Shown: piece after piece, positions 33,870 through 44,745 of the stretch
How the letters are laid out: every line of letters starts with the position of its first letter
Position numbering within the stretch: the stretch's first letter is position 1
Origin: Agaricus subrufescens
Lineage: Eukaryota; Basidiomycota; Agaricomycetes; Agaricales; Agaricaceae
Length of the DNA stretch: 64,000 nucleotides
Direction of reading: 5' to 3'
Assembly: GCA_029945375.1 (NCBI GenBank)
Contig: CM057057.1
Span: 1,116,001-1,180,000, forward strand
The notes under the pieces: generated by a model
The model's database searches: none
The model's input: only the letters and a program-made list of their open reading frames with translations
Told to the model about the DNA's origin: nothing
Position numbers and translations under genes: made by a program

Positions 33870-36831
33870 TCACCTTCCTTGTAGTACCACGCTATATAAA
33901 CCCCATTGAGTTCTTTTCTGTAGATCGGAATTTAAAATGCATACCTTTGCAATGATCGATGCAATATCAGCCTCGGTCGGCCGTTTCTCATTGGATTCGC
34001 ATAAGACAGCTTTAATATAGTCTAAGTATTGAATTAGTGACATGAAGAGAACACGGGAGAACACAGATTTAATCTTACCTTCTTTCTTGGGCTTTGAAAC
34101 GTAAACTTGTATACACCACACCTTGACAAGTTCCTTCAGCTCATCCAATTTGAGACTCTGAGCAAGAGTGAGTGCTTGTTCAAGTCCTTGTGTTGGCGAA
34201 AACTTACCTGAACACATTTTTGTGAAAGGCTTTGAGATGCGGGAGCGGGTAATGTTGGGGCAGGAGAGAGCAGCGTGGAAGGAAATGATGGAGGAGAGGA
34301 TGGAGGCGGAAGTGATGGAGAAGATGTAGATACAATAGAGGGTAGTATAGGTGAAGGCGGCGCAAGTGATGATGACATGACGGAGGAGAACTTTGCAGTG
34401 GGAACCTTCAGGGTTGTCTGAGAATCCATAGCGGGATGCTCAGCCTGAAAACACATTTAATGAATGGGGTAAGCATTTGATAGGTCAAAGACTCACCTTG
34501 TATGCGGTCCAGAGTTTCCAAAGAGTTTCAATCGTTCGATCGAGGTAGCAATCAGCAAGAAAGGACATAGCTACCTTCCTCTGGTTGATGAGACATATTT
34601 CTCGGGCCACCTTACAAGTCTTGACCAAAACGGATATAAGGCGGCAAGCAAAGTCTACACTCCCTACAACAGACCAGGAGGTGAGCGCGGGTGAAGAAAG
34701 GGATAGCTGACGGTGACCCCATTGCTCGAAATTATCATCTTCATCAAGTGTCGGATCGTTAGGATCTGCCGCATCAACCCCCTCGAGCCATTTTGCAAGT
34801 TCATCAGATGTGTTTCCAACAGAGAAATCGGGTGATGATTTGAAAGCTTCAAACAGCGCATCCGAATCTTTGATCCACGGAAACTCTTGAGAGAGGAGTT
34901 CTGTCAGTGAGAATTAGTATTCATAACAATATGGGGCACTTTGACTTACCGTTAAGTTCTTTCACTAGACATGTAAAGACAATGAGCAAGTATGGCGGTC
35001 GAGATACTAAAACCTCACCAGTCGAAGGAACAACAATTTTAGAGGCATCAACTCGCTTCGCAGAGCCCAAGGGTACAATAGTAGATGAAGACAGGAAAGG
35101 AGATGGTGGTGTGAGAGTAGACGACGACGTGAGAATAGATGGCGGAGGGAGAGTAGATGGCGGAGGGAGAGTAGATGGCGGTGCAGTATCGGAAGGCGTC
35201 GGGGCAGTTGAGGGTGGTATAGTGGCGGGGACTGAAACGGGTTCACCCTCTGGTGAGCGGAATTCTCCATCGAGGAGTGCGAGTCCTAGTCGAATGTCAG
35301 TATGCTTGTTTAACTACAATTCTACACGTACCCTTTTTCCTTTTCTTTTTTGCCGGCTTTGAGACAACAGGTGCGGGTGGCGGATCAGACTGCTCCTTCT
35401 CGAGAGCAGGCTGAGTGGCTGAAGCGGTGACGACGGGGGGAGGCTCATGCTGAATATTCGAAGTAGTAGTGATGGAGCGGGGCCGTTTCTTCAACGTCGT
35501 TGCTGGTGCACCGGCATCTGGAGGCTCTGATGGTGGGTCACTCTCTGACCCTTTCGATTCCTCCCGAGATCGATCGCTATCAAGCCGTACTTGAATAACG
35601 TATCGATAGATCTCTTCAGCCTTCCAGTGGTAGGCACAGTAGGCCACCACCGGATGTACGCGTTCGAGGTGCTGGATGGCTGCCTTCCACTCCTCTGGGC
35701 AAAATTTCTTCCACCATAGTCCAGTCCGGTGCTCAGGAGCACGGGGCGGGACAGGAAGAGGGGACAAGGAGGAGAGAAAATGTATGCGTGCCGTATTTTT
35801 TATTGCCTCGACGTTGCGAAATGGAGTGCCATCTTTGTTGCGAATTGCGGCACTGAGAATAATGCGGTTATTCTTATACGCATCCGCATCCTTATGGCAC
35901 TCATTCATCGTCCACAAAACATTGGGAGAGAAATCCGGGGGGCATTCGGCAGGGTAGTCGGCGGGAAAATGAACAAGGCCTGGAGGGAGGGGGTGTTCCC
36001 CGTTGCTATCACGTTGAGAGGCAGAGTCACTGGGATCTACCGAGTCCTCAGAAGATCGTTTCGTTAGAAGAGTTGCGCTATGGGGTGACATAAGAAAACG
36101 TACATGAAATAGAATAGAGAACTTACGGGGAAGGGAATCGTTGGTCCGGATGCAGTCTATTTCCCTCCATCAATCGGACCCGCGCTTGCACATCTGCTAG
36201 TTCTCGTTTGACATTGGCCAATGCGACTTCGAGCGACGCTTTTTCAGACGAGAGCGCCGCCATCTCCGATGAGAGGCTGGCCTTCTCTGACGAGAGCGTG
36301 GCCTTCGCGTTGAGGAGCGCGATGTTTTCGGTGAAGAGCCGGTATACTTCGGCATTGCGTAGCATAGTCTGGAGGGGGAGGCTCGTGATGGCGGCCTCCA
36401 AGTTTGAATGGAGTGTTGTGCCTGCGACGGTCTGCGGAGCCATGGCAACACTCCCTACAGCACTCTGCTCAGCCATAGCGACGTTTCCAACAACATTGGG
36501 CGGCGCCATCACAATGTTTCCGGCTACGAGGCTTTGTGGAGCTAGGACCGTGCTCCCTGTGCGGCTGGGTGTTATGTTGATTCCGCTGATCGTAGGGAAA
36601 TGGCCATGGGATGCGCCGGCAGAGGGAGAGAGAAAGATGAAGTGGTCTTCGGATGGGCGGGCATGTCCACTACCCCTAGAGGTCTCGAAGAAGAGCTGGG
36701 GTCCTTTGCGCGGGGTTGCCAACACCACGGCGCCCGCATCAAAGCCTTCCGCGGAGTTGGCTATAGAGACAATAATAATCAACGAGTGGCAAAGCAAAAT
36801 AAACAATGAACTTACCACCAAACTTTGACAT
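33870..36831 (-). CDS. Transposon accessory protein, coiled-coil and Pro/Ser-rich
   Basis: Nine exons: 36816-36831, 36127-36760, 36077-35332, 35285-35019, 34963-34949 (15 bp), 34900-34497, 34444-34208, 34157-34079 and 34021-33870. Phases close to 849 residues with no stop. Residues about 165-210 form a heptad-like stretch with four SSEKASL-type repeats, a likely coiled coil. Next comes a conserved-looking block, LWTMNECHKDADAYKNN and IKNTARIHF, then GLWWKKFCPEEWKAAIQHLE. A Lys/Arg-rich patch and Pro/Ser/Thr-rich repeats (PPSTLPPPS) follow. The start codon lies 190 bp from the transposase start on the other strand. I know this type of protein only as a recurrent companion in Agaricomycete repeat regions. 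Its function is unknown; a DNA-targeting or transposition-helper role is a guess. Confidence 0.65.
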
Positions 36832-37021
36832 GGGTATGTCAAATGCTGACCGAGTGCGAGACGAACGAACCAAGAAGGGATGCGCGCACTACACGCGACG
36901 AACTCAACACGATTATATAATCGCTGATTGATCGTCGACCTTTGATATCGTGATAGAAACACGATAAACAATAGAACAAGTGCTGCGTCCTCACACGCCC
37001 ACTCCTTCCAAAACCACCACC
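36832..37021. promoter_or_regulatory. Divergent promoter of the transposon genes
   Basis: These 190 bp separate the start codons of the accessory gene (minus) and the transposase gene (plus). The spacer is AT-rich in the middle (GATTATATAATCG near 36912-36924) and must carry control elements for both genes. No specific factor site is recognised. Confidence 0.45.
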
Positions 37022-40000
37022 ATGATCCCTTGTTACTGCACTAAATGCGAAGGAAAGAAGAAATTCACGTCCAGAACGGTCCGAAAGCACTTGAAGAAAG
37101 ATGAGGACTACTTAAAACATTCAATACACCCACGAGACACCGAGTTTGTGACGAGCGCAATTGAGAAGACGTTACGGTCGTTGAATTCAGAGGTAGTAGC
37201 AGAGAAATCCACCCAGGAAACCCCCTCTTCCGCCTCTACTTCTGAACTCACCATGGGTACTCAAAATACTGGCTATCACCCTGGTCCACCCCCTGCTCTC
37301 ACATCCCTGGCCCTCGACGACGCTGGTCCACCCCCTGCTCTCACATTCCCGGCCCTCGATGATGCTGAACCATCTCTTGATTCTACGGCCCGTGAAAATT
37401 TCGATGATGCCCTTATTCCTCTTGAACTAAAGAGCCCGGGTGCTCTAGACAACTCTGGCTCACATTCCCAAATTCTTGACTCTATATCCGAGGCCGATAC
37501 TTGGGGTGAAGATGGTAGCTCCGAGGACCCGAGAAGCATGAGTGAAGGCGGCTCCAGTGTACACTCTGAAGTATCTGATGACGAGGACAAAATGGAAGTA
37601 GATTTGTCCTCAGACTCAGATGAATCTATGGATGCAGAGGATATTCCGCAGCTCAACAAACTTCGAAAAGATCTTTTAGGTAGATAATATATTCTTAAAA
37701 TGTTTTCGAGCTAATCAATGTTGTTTTAAGGCGACTATGTCTTACCCAAACAGCCACCGGATGCTCCTTTCATGCTTCGAGAGCTAGACAAGTCAGAACA
37801 AATCAGCCTGAAGCATTATATTGCTTGGCGTAACTCTAATGGGACAGTCGCTGCCTATGAAGCACACCGGAAAGTTCTTCAAGATGTATTGGGTGAAGAA
37901 CCCAAAGTTTTGTCACTCTACCGAGCTCGTTCTCTTGCCGAAGAGTTGACACAATTACATCCCCATTCTATTGATATGTGCCCAAACAGCTGTATTGCCT
38001 ATACTGGGTCATACGCTGATCTCGACTCATGCCCTTATGTGAAAAAAGGGAAAGCAACATGTGGTGCTGCCCGATACATATCCATAAACCGACCAGCTGC
38101 TCAATTTACTGTTCTCCCTGTTATGACCACTATCCGGGCAATGTTTGCAAACATCGAGACTGCAAATTTACTCCGCCACCGTGATCGTTGCTTGAAAGAG
38201 GCCCTTTCTTTGGTTGCTGCAGCCAAAGATGTCTCTCTCTCAGATTTTCCTACAGGGACTATTCACCGGCATCATTATGAAAACCTGCATTTGTTCCAGG
38301 ATCCTCGTGATGTCGCATTTGCTCTTTCAACTGATGGGGCTCAGTTGACTATGAAAAAGCAATCAAACACTTGGGTTCTCATTCTTATTCTGCTAAACCT
38401 TCCCCCCGAAATCCGATATCAATCAAATAATGTCATTATTGTCTTGGCAACACCTGGACCCAACTCTCCTGGCAATATCGAATCATTTTTATATCCTCTT
38501 TTTGAAGAGATGATGCAGGCTAGTGAAGGACTATGGATCTGGGATGCTATTGATTCATCTTACTTTGTCTTACGAGCATGGATTGTCATGGCCCTTGGTG
38601 ATATGCTGGGATCAGCCAAACTTAATGGAATGGCTGGCCATTCAGCTGTCTTTGGTGATCGGTTTAGTATCACTCAAGCTGCATATTCAAGCACTGAACC
38701 TGGAGCAAAAGCACAGTACTATCCATTAAATCCTCCACAAAACGACATCTATAATCCTACTCGACCACTCTATCCTGATGGAAAAATCATCCTCCGTACA
38801 GCATATGGTTATTGGGATACTATTTCTTCACTTCTTAATCCAACAAATTCAAAAGCTACTATCACAAAAATCACAAAATCGACTGGAGTATCCAGAATGC
38901 CACTATGTGCAGCTAGTGAGGCATTCATTCACCCCAGTTTCTTTCCTCTTGATCCCTTCCATCTTTTTATGGAAAATGATGCTCCATTTCTATGGGACTT
39001 GTGGACTAGCTCTGCATTCAGTGGAGTTAATGAACAAATTCATATGCCTGCTCAAATGACTAGAAGACTTGGCCAATGTGTTGTATTGGCTATGGCAACT
39101 CTACCTCCATCTTTCTGTGGTGCTATTCGTGATCCAGCTTTGAAACGAAACAGCCAGTACAAGATGTATGAGTGGATGGGTCTTACTCTCTGGTATATGG
39201 TTCCCATCTGTCTTGAGATGGATTTCAACTACCCTGTGGTTGAGCACTACTCAGAGTTCATAGAAATTGTTACATTTGCTATGTCTCTCAACCCACGTAT
39301 TGAAAGGGACCTTGGGCCACTTCAAAGGAAGATAGTCAACTTTTTGCTACAGTTCGAGCAGCTCTACATTGGCAATGATCCGGAGAAAATTCACCGAGCA
39401 CGTCTATGCATATTTCAACTTATCCACATTCCTATTCATATCAAATGGAATGGATCTGTCCGGGTGGGGTCACAAGCTACAGTTGAACGAACAATTGGGG
39501 AGCTAGGTCATAAAATCCGGTCAAAGAAGGAGCCATTTGCCAATCTCAGCAACATCATTGTGGATAAAGAACGTGTTCGCATTCTTGGACTACTATATCC
39601 AGATCTACAACCCCAAAAACCCCAACTTCCTCCTAAACTGCACCTTTTATCAAAGTTTTCACTCAAGCTACTTGATCATGCTAGCTACAATCTTGTAGTG
39701 GAGTATGTTTCAAAGGTTTTGGGATTTCAGGTCACTACTCCAGATTCTATGGTTTTGTATGGCAAATTACAACTTAAAAATGGGCGCACTTTGCGAAGTA
39801 GGATATATGAAACACAGGGCAAGGTGTCAAAAAGGAATTATCGCTGGTTTGAGGTGAGCAATCTCTGTTTTGGATTTTGATATGTCTGAAACTATATGAA
39901 CTAGGCATTTCCAACAAACATAGCTACTGGTGAACAAGACATGAGCTCTACTGCAGAGGCACAAGTATATGGAGAGGTAATAATGTTTGTTGAAGCCAAA

Positions 40001-40261
40001 GTTGAAGATCAATGCATTCAAATGGTGGTATACAATCCACTTAGGGAGGTTTGTAGGAAGCTGTGCACTCTTCGGGGAAAATGGGAGGTGCATAGTCAGG
40101 TTGGAATTGCTTCAATAGAAGCAATTACTGACATAGTAGGTATCTGGGAATCAGAGTTCTCAGATTGGGTTTATATCTTGCGCAAGCATCCTGGAGTAGA
40201 GTTGTTGCAATTGGAAGAGAGGGGACAGGTAATTGCAGAGTCAGTAGATAAGGATGATTAG
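37022..40261 (+). CDS. Intact Tnp2-like transposase
   Basis: Exons 37022-37679, 37731-39853 and 39905-40261 join in frame to 1045 residues. The N-terminus has a CYCTKCEGKKKFTSRTVRKH zinc-like motif, then an acidic Ser-rich region of about 150 residues. The core has MCPNSCIAYTGSYADLDSCP (Cys-rich) and the Tnp2 domain with ALSTDGAQLTMKKQSNTW, PGPNSPGNIESFLYPLFEEM and GDMLGSAKLNGMAGHSA. The STDGAQ Asp and the GDMLGS Asp are candidate catalytic acidic residues of the DDE-type core. The C-terminal part (from about 930) includes VYGEVIMFVEAKV and is unassigned. The enzyme would cut and move the 33436-44026 element. There is no stop or frameshift, unlike the related gene at 29999-33294, so this copy may be active. 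Confidence 0.85.
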
Positions 40262-40464
40262 GAAATACTCTCTCATTTTTGACTGCATACTGAAATGTAT
40301 TATAAAATTTTGTTTTTTTTTTTGATTTTGGAACAGAATAAGAATGAAAATAAAATAGAAATACACAGCCAAAATGTAACAAAGACTGGAAATGTAAAAT
40401 GGAATACACAACCAAGATGGAATTGAGATTGGAGATGGAAGACAGAAGATGGTAGGGCTACCAT

Positions 40465-43018
40465 TGTTATGGCCCCAGCCATTTTACATATGAAATTATA
40501 CATTTAAAGTGGTTAGGTGTACATACTAAGCTCAAGAATGAGTAATTGGTCACCCTGTTAGTAATAAGACCAGTCGAGGACATGTGTGAGGGCAAACTAG
40601 GGATCAGTTGAGATGGAATCTGTGATTCCTAACAGGAAAACTATACTGTTGGGGGAAATATAATTGTGTTCAAGGACTTTAAAATGGAAGCCTCAAGGCT
40701 GAGTCTGGGGGAATCTTTGCCCAAGTGCTGTGTGAGTGAAATTGAGTTTGGTTAAACTTCGCAGTGTTCTAAGCATTTCTTAAGTTCTTTCTTGACTTGG
40801 AAGGTCTTGTGTTCTGCTCAAGAGAGTATCTTCACTGGTCTAATAGGATTGCGATAGCATTTGGTGCTAGCTTGGCTTGTCTTGCAGTCTATCTCAAAGT
40901 GCGAAGGCAGGTCAAGGCTCTCCGAGTTTGTTGAGGCATCACTAGGGCAGACTCACTACCCCTCCTAGATAGGTATCTAACCCATCCTATTGAGGACAGT
41001 TGTCGTGATCTTAGCCACTCATTGCAAAGGTTCTAATCAAAACGGCATAGGTCTGGAAGAGGTCTCTATTCAGTCAAGACTTGTTTCACATTTCTATTCT
41101 ACCCCTATTTTCATTTAATATTTAATCGAGACTCTTATTTTCACTTTCTTTCTGACTTATTCTCCCCATGAACTGCACTTGAGACTTGGTGTATTTCAAA
41201 GGGTTGCATTCACATTCAATTTTATATTTTTATATTTTATCTTTACACATTCATACCGATCTAGTCTCTTCAACAGGTATCACCTCCTTGGCTCATCTTT
41301 CTCCACCAATCAACAGTCTTGACTATTCAGTCTCCCCAACTGAACATTGCACTTGTCTAATCTCCCACTCCCCACTGGCTAACAACCCTCCTGGCTAACA
41401 ACCCTCAAACCCTAGACCCTAGTCCAGGAACCCTCAAGACTCATCCTCCACTGATCAATCTGTCAATAAGATGTCCTCAATTAGACCAAGTTTCTATCTC
41501 GCTTTTAGTTGCTTCAAGATTATCACCATTGCCGCCCAATCCAGAGTCTCAACTGATAATTCTGACAGTCTTGCTTCAGTTCATCTAGTCTCAACATATG
41601 TGAGTCGTCTACCTCCTAGCCTTTCCTTATTAGGCAGGTAGTAGTTGTAGAATCAGTCTAGCATAAGGTCCACTAAAGGAACTGCAATCTGCTAAGTCCT
41701 CAAGCCATCCCATAGCCAGTCTCGATGATAATTCCCAATAAAGTCTCCCTAGACTCAGCCTTGAGACTCCCATTTTAAAGTCCTCAAATGTGATTATATT
41801 TCCCCCAACAGTACAGTTTTCCTGTTAGGAATCACGGATTCCATCTCAACTGATCCCTAGTTTGCCCTTGCACATGTCCTCAACTGGTCTTATTACTAAT
41901 GGGGTGACTGATTGCTCATTCTCGGGCCTAATACATACACCTAACTGCTTTAAATGTATATTTTCATGCATAAAATGGCTGGGGCCATAACAGCATCCTA
42001 TTCCACTATCACTCTCTAGGCATCCAGAACCTGCTGGAGGGCACAGTGCACCTTTGCATTGCTGAGGCCAATGCCAGGCTCACAGAAAAGTGCGGACAAG
42101 CGTGCGGACACTATCCCGCATGCCGTCCGTGCCTTTATCCCAAAGGGGCAACAGCCCGCGGTGAGTCCGCGCCGCCGTATAACAATATAGCTTCAGGGGG
42201 GCCCGTATCTATGTAGGAGTCAATACATACCAGCAGCAATTTGAGAATAGAATGTGTTTTACTCAACAATAAGCAATTGACGAGGCAATATGTTTACTAT
42301 TAGGCCACAGGCCCAATCAACAGCTGCTTAATTGATAATTGAAACAACTACCCCTCCCATTTTCTATGGTGTAAATGCTGACCGTTTTACCAAGTTTTGG
42401 AGGAACATGGGTGGTCACAAACACCACATATCACTACTATGGCCTCTTGATATGATAGACTTTGAGTATTGAAAACGTCCAGTCAAGACTTGAACAGGAA
42501 CCCGCATCCTGTCCGCGTCACTTGGGTAGGGACCGCACCCATCTGCATCTGGTCCACATGGAGCCCACGTCGATTCTTCATTGGTCTGCGCCTCCCGCAT
42601 CTGCCCTCATGTGTCTGCATCTGCCCTTACTTATCCGCATCACAGTGTAAGTTTCACGTTCTCCTTACTATGACCATGCTTTTGGTATCCAGTAAATATA
42701 CTCTATTGACTACTGATGTCCTTCACAGATATGTTACTGATAGCTGCGAATAATTGTGTGGGTTTCCGGCCTGGTATCTTATCCTTATCATGTATTGGTG
42801 CGTATTTACCTTTGATCCGCGCCAGGTCTGCGCCGTGACCCGCATTTGTCCGCATCAGTCCACGTCCGCGCGCAGGCTCCGCACTTTTGCTGTAGCCCGG
42901 CCAATGCCTATCCCCCAATCTGAACCACCTAGTTCCAACTCTGTGGTCATAGTCTTAACAATACACCTAACCACTTTAAATGTATATTTTCATGTGTAAA
43001 ACAGCTGGGACCATAACA
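40465..43018. mobile_element. LTR-derived insertion with inverted ends, nested in the transposon
   Basis: The left end TGTTATGGCCCCAGCC and the complement of the right end TGTTATGGTCCCAGCT match for about 57 bp. From the left, 40465-41272 is the same family as the solo LTR at 21616-22999, in the same orientation but missing about 570 bp. 41278-41992 is the first 715 bp of that LTR in reverse orientation. Only a further inverted end (about 42955-43018) is left on the right. The insertion is therefore two or more LTR pieces in head-to-head arrangement, able to fold back. CpG sites are mostly lost compared with the 21616 copy. Confidence 0.65.
42075..42899. mobile_element. Non-autonomous hAT-like element with 8-bp target duplication
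   Basis: GCCAATGC occurs immediately before (42067-42074) and after (42900-42907) an 825-bp block. Its left end CAGGCTCACAGAAAAGTGCG matches the complement of its right end CGGGCTACAGCAAAAGTGCG. An 8-bp duplication and short TIRs starting with C(A/G)GGCT are typical of the hAT superfamily. Subterminal GTCCGC/GCGGAC motifs repeat near both ends. There is no transposase frame. It retains more CpG than the sequence it sits in, so it is the youngest layer of the nest. Confidence 0.72.
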
Positions 43019-44033
43019 ACAGAACACAGAATATACTGCCAAGACAGAATTGAGAATGGGAGACAGAATACACAATACACTGCCAAGACAGAATTAAGAT
43101 TGGAACATGGAACACAGAATACACTACCAAGACAGAATTGAGAATGGAAGACAGAATACACAATACACTGCCAAGACAGAATTAAGATTGGAACATGGAA
43201 CACAAAATATACTGCCAAGACAGAATTGAGATTAGAAGACAGAACATGGAATACCCTGTCAAGACAGAATTGAGAATGGGAGATGGAATATGGAATACAC
43301 TGCCAAGACAGAATTGAGATGGGAACATGGAACATGGAATACACTGCCAAGACAGAATTGAAAGGGAAGACAGCACATGGAATACACTGCCAAGACCAAA
43401 TTGATGTTGGAGATGGCAAATTGCAGTTGGAAGCTGAAGAACTGCTCACTGCAGAAAAGTGGTATAGCTACATGCTTTCATCAAAAGTATTACATTTTGA
43501 CATAAAGTGCAATTGCACAACACTTGGACACCACAGATGCTTCAGAAATAAGGAAATACTCACCATCAATGTAAAACAATCAATTGGAATCCTAACTAGT
43601 CACCAGCTTTCGTAAAAATCCTCACATAGTGAGCATTGAGCTAGATCTCTGAGACTGAAGCTAAGAAAGCCTCGAATACAGTGTATACTTCAATTACTCC
43701 AACACAGTAACTACTTACTTAGTTATATTATACAAAGGTGCTATTCGAAAATGTATCTACCCCTATTTTGGACTTGTCATTGTGAAGCCGAACTATATAC
43801 ACCTTGTTCTCAATGTTACCCGAAGTTGTTCCGGCATTATACGACTTTTTCACTGCCATGTTACAGGCACTCCTCGGGCCTTCTCCAGGCATTCTTCAGG
43901 GTATAGAAATACGGATTCACACGGCAATTCAGGGGCAAACTCAGCCCCATGGATCTGATTTAGGCTGAAGGCACCCGGAATTAACCTGGATAAACCTAAA
44001 TAAGGCTGAAAGTATTTTTTACTGAGGGTGAAG

Positions 44034-44745
44034 GATGATATTATTGATTGCTAAGACTATATGCATTAAGTATTTTAAAAATGACGAAGAAGGTCTGTGA
44101 TCGCGGGGAGCTACAGCGAGTCAGGGTGCGAGTCAAGGCGGTGAAACAAGCAGCATCGGGGTTGGGGCATGACTGGTGGGATGGTACAAATCAAAACGAG
44201 GAGGTGATTATAATGGAAACCCGCTATATTCGAATGGAGGCACAGGAATCCCTATGCCAGAAAATGGGGAGATGGTCGACACCGCCTGTCCTTGTAAGCG
44301 GATGTTGGCCTTGATCTTGATGTTACAGTTAATCATGCAGGTCCTAGGAGAGTAGTTAGCTGACAAAAGCAAAAGTTGATGACTTACACGAGCACCGGAG
44401 TAGTTGTAGATGGAGGAGGAGGAAGAGATGAGTCGACGTGATGAAGTCACAATACCGTGACACAAACGGATCAATGGCTGATGAAAGGCACGTGCCGACC
44501 CCAACAATGATCATCTGACCATCACCAACAGAATCCTGATGGCATCAAAAAATCCTCGTCCCTCCTCACCCACATCTTCGCCTTGCTCGAGCCATCTGTG
44601 GCCCTCACCCACGATCAATTTTTATATCTCGGGTTTCCGGGATATCACTCTCCATTACCTCGGGCTTCCGGGGTAGCATTTTCTGTATCTTCTTGGGTCT
44701 CCAGGAGGCTCGCCACATTTCATCCCGACCTATTCTCTTGCAACG
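44034..44745. other. Spacer between the transposon end and the next accessory gene
   Basis: No supported coding exon. With the 33436-44026 element removed, this stretch joins 33295-33435, so it was once the intergenic region between the transposase at 33294 (minus) and the gene at 44746 (plus). A divergent promoter is the likely content. Confidence 0.4.

Larger units (their letters stand above)
40330..43418. repeat. Minisatellite split by a nested insertion
   Basis: At 43019-43418 a 40-45-bp unit with the core ACTGCCAAGACAGAATTGAG is repeated about nine times with variation. A diverged stretch of the same repeat (ACACAACCAAGATGGAATTG) lies at about 40330-40464. The 2.55-kb insertion 40465-43018 therefore landed inside one array in the 3' part of the transposon. 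Confidence 0.7.
33436..44026 (+). mobile_element. Complete 10.6-kb Tnp2-like DNA transposon
   Basis: The left end reads CTCAGTAAAAAGAAAAATCC and the complement of the right end reads CTCAGTAAAAAATACTTTCA, so there is an 11-bp perfect terminal inverted repeat with weaker similarity further in. GGTGAAG flanks both ends (33429-33435 and 44027-44033), possibly one base longer, which fits target duplication. Subterminal copies of GCATTGTTC / TTCAGG-type motifs lie at about 33485-33795 and 43820-43930. Inside are an intact transposase gene (37022-40261) and an intact divergent accessory gene (33870-36831). It inserted between a dead transposase (29999-33294) and another accessory gene (44746-47762). 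Confidence 0.8.

Noticed and set aside
43019..43418. CRISPR-like array
   Set aside because: The units vary and are directly adjacent without unique spacers, and the genome is eukaryotic; it is a minisatellite.
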